From: JBAYHN01 sp041666125
Lineage (GTDB): Bacteria; Patescibacteriota; Gracilibacteria; UBA1369; UM-FILTER-53-11
DNA: 31,687 bases
NCBI GenBank assembly: GCA_041666125.1
Contig: JBAYHN010000005.1
Span: 1 to 31,687 of the forward strand
Direction: 5' to 3'
Both the position numbers and the translations under genes were made by a program. Positions 30,936-31,687 of the stretch are shown here, in pieces (position 1 is the stretch's first letter; the number at the start of each line of letters is the position of its first letter). The notes under the pieces were generated by a model. That model saw only the letters and a program-made list of their open reading frames with translations. It was not told where the DNA came from and ran no database searches.

Positions 30936-31687
30936 ATGTTCCAAAATTTTGATTTAGAAACCACCATTCGACACTTTTTCCTTATTTTTGGACTAACTAT
31001 TGCAAGTTTTATAATTGTGGCGGGAATAACACCTTTTTATTACAAATTTCTGCTTAAATTTGGCATTAAGAAAAAATTGAGAGAAGAAGCTGCCGACGGC
31101 AAAGCCGCAACCATTTTTAGAGAGCTCCACAAAGGCAAAGAAGGCACCCCAACGATGGGTGGAGTGTTAATTTGGGTAGTTGCAGCATTAATTGTTTTAA
31201 TCTCTCCTGCGGCCCAGTTTTTTGGCATAACCCACTTCTCACTCTTAAACAGAAACGAAACCTACATTCCGGTTTTTACACTTATATCCGTTGGCATTTT
31301 GGGTCTCATTGACGATTACCTAAATATTCACAGCGAACAAAAAGGACTTAGGGTAAAACCAAAGTTCTTATGGCTAACACTTTTTGCGCTAATGGGCGGC
31401 CTGTGGTTTTACTTTAAATTAGGCTACAACACCATACATATTCCGGGAATCGGCGACGCACCAATCGGCATTTTTTATATTTTACTTTTTATTTTTATAA
31501 TTGTCGCCAGTGCCAATGCGGTTAATATAACAGATGGATTGGATGGGCTTGCCGGCGGATTGATAGTAATAGCTTTTACGGCTTTTGGAGCAATTGCATA
31601 CATGCAGAGTCTTGTAATTTTGGCCGCTTTTTGTGGAATTATAGTTGGCGCAACCTTGGCTTTTTTGTGGTTCAATATTCCTCCTGC
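30936..31687 (+). CDS. mraY: Phospho-N-acetylmuramoyl-pentapeptide transferase, 3'-truncated by window edge
   Basis: About 250 residues are visible from ATG 30936. MraY makes lipid I by moving phospho-MurNAc-pentapeptide onto undecaprenyl phosphate in the membrane. Diagnostic motifs are 'KEGTPTMGG' after the first cytoplasmic loop, the catalytic 'IDDYLNI' (DDY), 'ANAVNITDGLDGLAGG' with the NxxNxxDGxDGL pattern, and 'GATLAFLWFNIPPA' at the window edge. Several hydrophobic helices separate them. The C-terminal HHH motif region lies outside the window. It follows the carboxypeptidase gene after 25 nt in the wall cluster; murD, ftsW or murG genes would be expected beyond the edge. Confidence 0.96.
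   Translation, partial: MFQNFDLETTIRHFFLIFGLTIASFIIVAGITPFYYKFLLKFGIKKKLREEAADGKAATIFRELHKGKEGTPTMGGVLIWVVAALIVLISPAAQFFGITHFSLLNRNETYIPVFTLISVGILGLIDDYLNIHSEQKGLRVKPKFLWLTLFALMGGLWFYFKLGYNTIHIPGIGDAPIGIFYILLFIFIIVASANAVNITDGLDGLAGGLIVIAFTAFGAIAYMQSLVILAAFCGIIVGATLAFLWFNIPP

Noticed and set aside
1..31687. Recoding of UGA as glycine (as in Gracilibacteria/Absconditabacteria)
   Set aside because: UGA ends the 540-aa gene and the 54-aa gene at ATGA junctions, and no gene needs UGA read-through.

Overview
The window is a densely packed bacterial fragment of about 42-45% G+C by eye. It encodes envelope and cell-wall enzymes, lipoproteins, an S-layer-type surface protein, a B12-dependent ribonucleotide reductase, lipoate metabolism genes and several unrecognised proteins. 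UGA is used as a normal stop. Shine-Dalgarno motifs are missing in front of essentially every start I checked, and several promoters place transcription at or within a few bases of the start codon. The compact genes, the short ComEC without a nuclease-like domain, the membrane-tethered DsbA-type protein and the SLH/CAP surface protein fit a Candidate Phyla Radiation (Patescibacteria) genome, perhaps Peregrinibacteria-like. That placement is inference; no rRNA is present.

Layout. 1-2001 (minus): an ABC exporter cut by the window edge and a small lipoprotein. 2002-4820: an accessory island. It holds a strongly structured leader followed by a 418-aa reverse transcriptase (plus). Convergent with it is a two-gene operon of a 54-aa basic protein and a HEPN-like protein, whose promoter overlaps a palindrome. 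Then comes a palindrome-rich spacer and tRNA-Glu(UUC), whose 3' end is duplicated 161 bp away. 4882-7627 (minus): a CapA-family phosphoesterase, a probable ~460-nt structured RNA gene with its own promoter and terminator, and a DsbA-like thioredoxin protein. 7742-10112 (plus): a split lipoate-protein ligase (LplB then LplA) and dihydrolipoamide dehydrogenase in one operon. 10215-12428: a large surface protein with thrombospondin-like repeats. 12492-16579: a PLP-dependent decarboxylase-like enzyme convergent with a translationally coupled ATP-grasp ligase and 540-aa unknown pair. 16915-20475: class II ribonucleotide reductase under tandem NrdR-like boxes, followed by a 107-nt palindrome. 20627-23576: a 600-aa helical repeat protein and two tandem membrane-anchored methyltransferases. 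23534-25875 (minus): a ComEC-like channel protein and a lipoprotein. 25976-31687 (plus): an SLH-CAP-CAP surface protein, then a wall cluster of an LCP ligase, a D,D-carboxypeptidase and MraY, the last cut by the window end.

How the parts fit. The right end is a peptidoglycan and wall-polymer cluster: MraY makes lipid I, the S11 carboxypeptidase trims stem peptides, and the LCP protein attaches polymers. The SLH protein may bind such polymers. The lipoate genes imply a lipoylated enzyme elsewhere in the genome. The two most interesting candidates are the reverse transcriptase with its RNA leader next to a HEPN module and a tRNA, and the orphan structured RNA at 6240-6698. A third is the PLP/ATP-grasp/unknown trio, which looks like a small uncharacterised amino-acid conjugation pathway.
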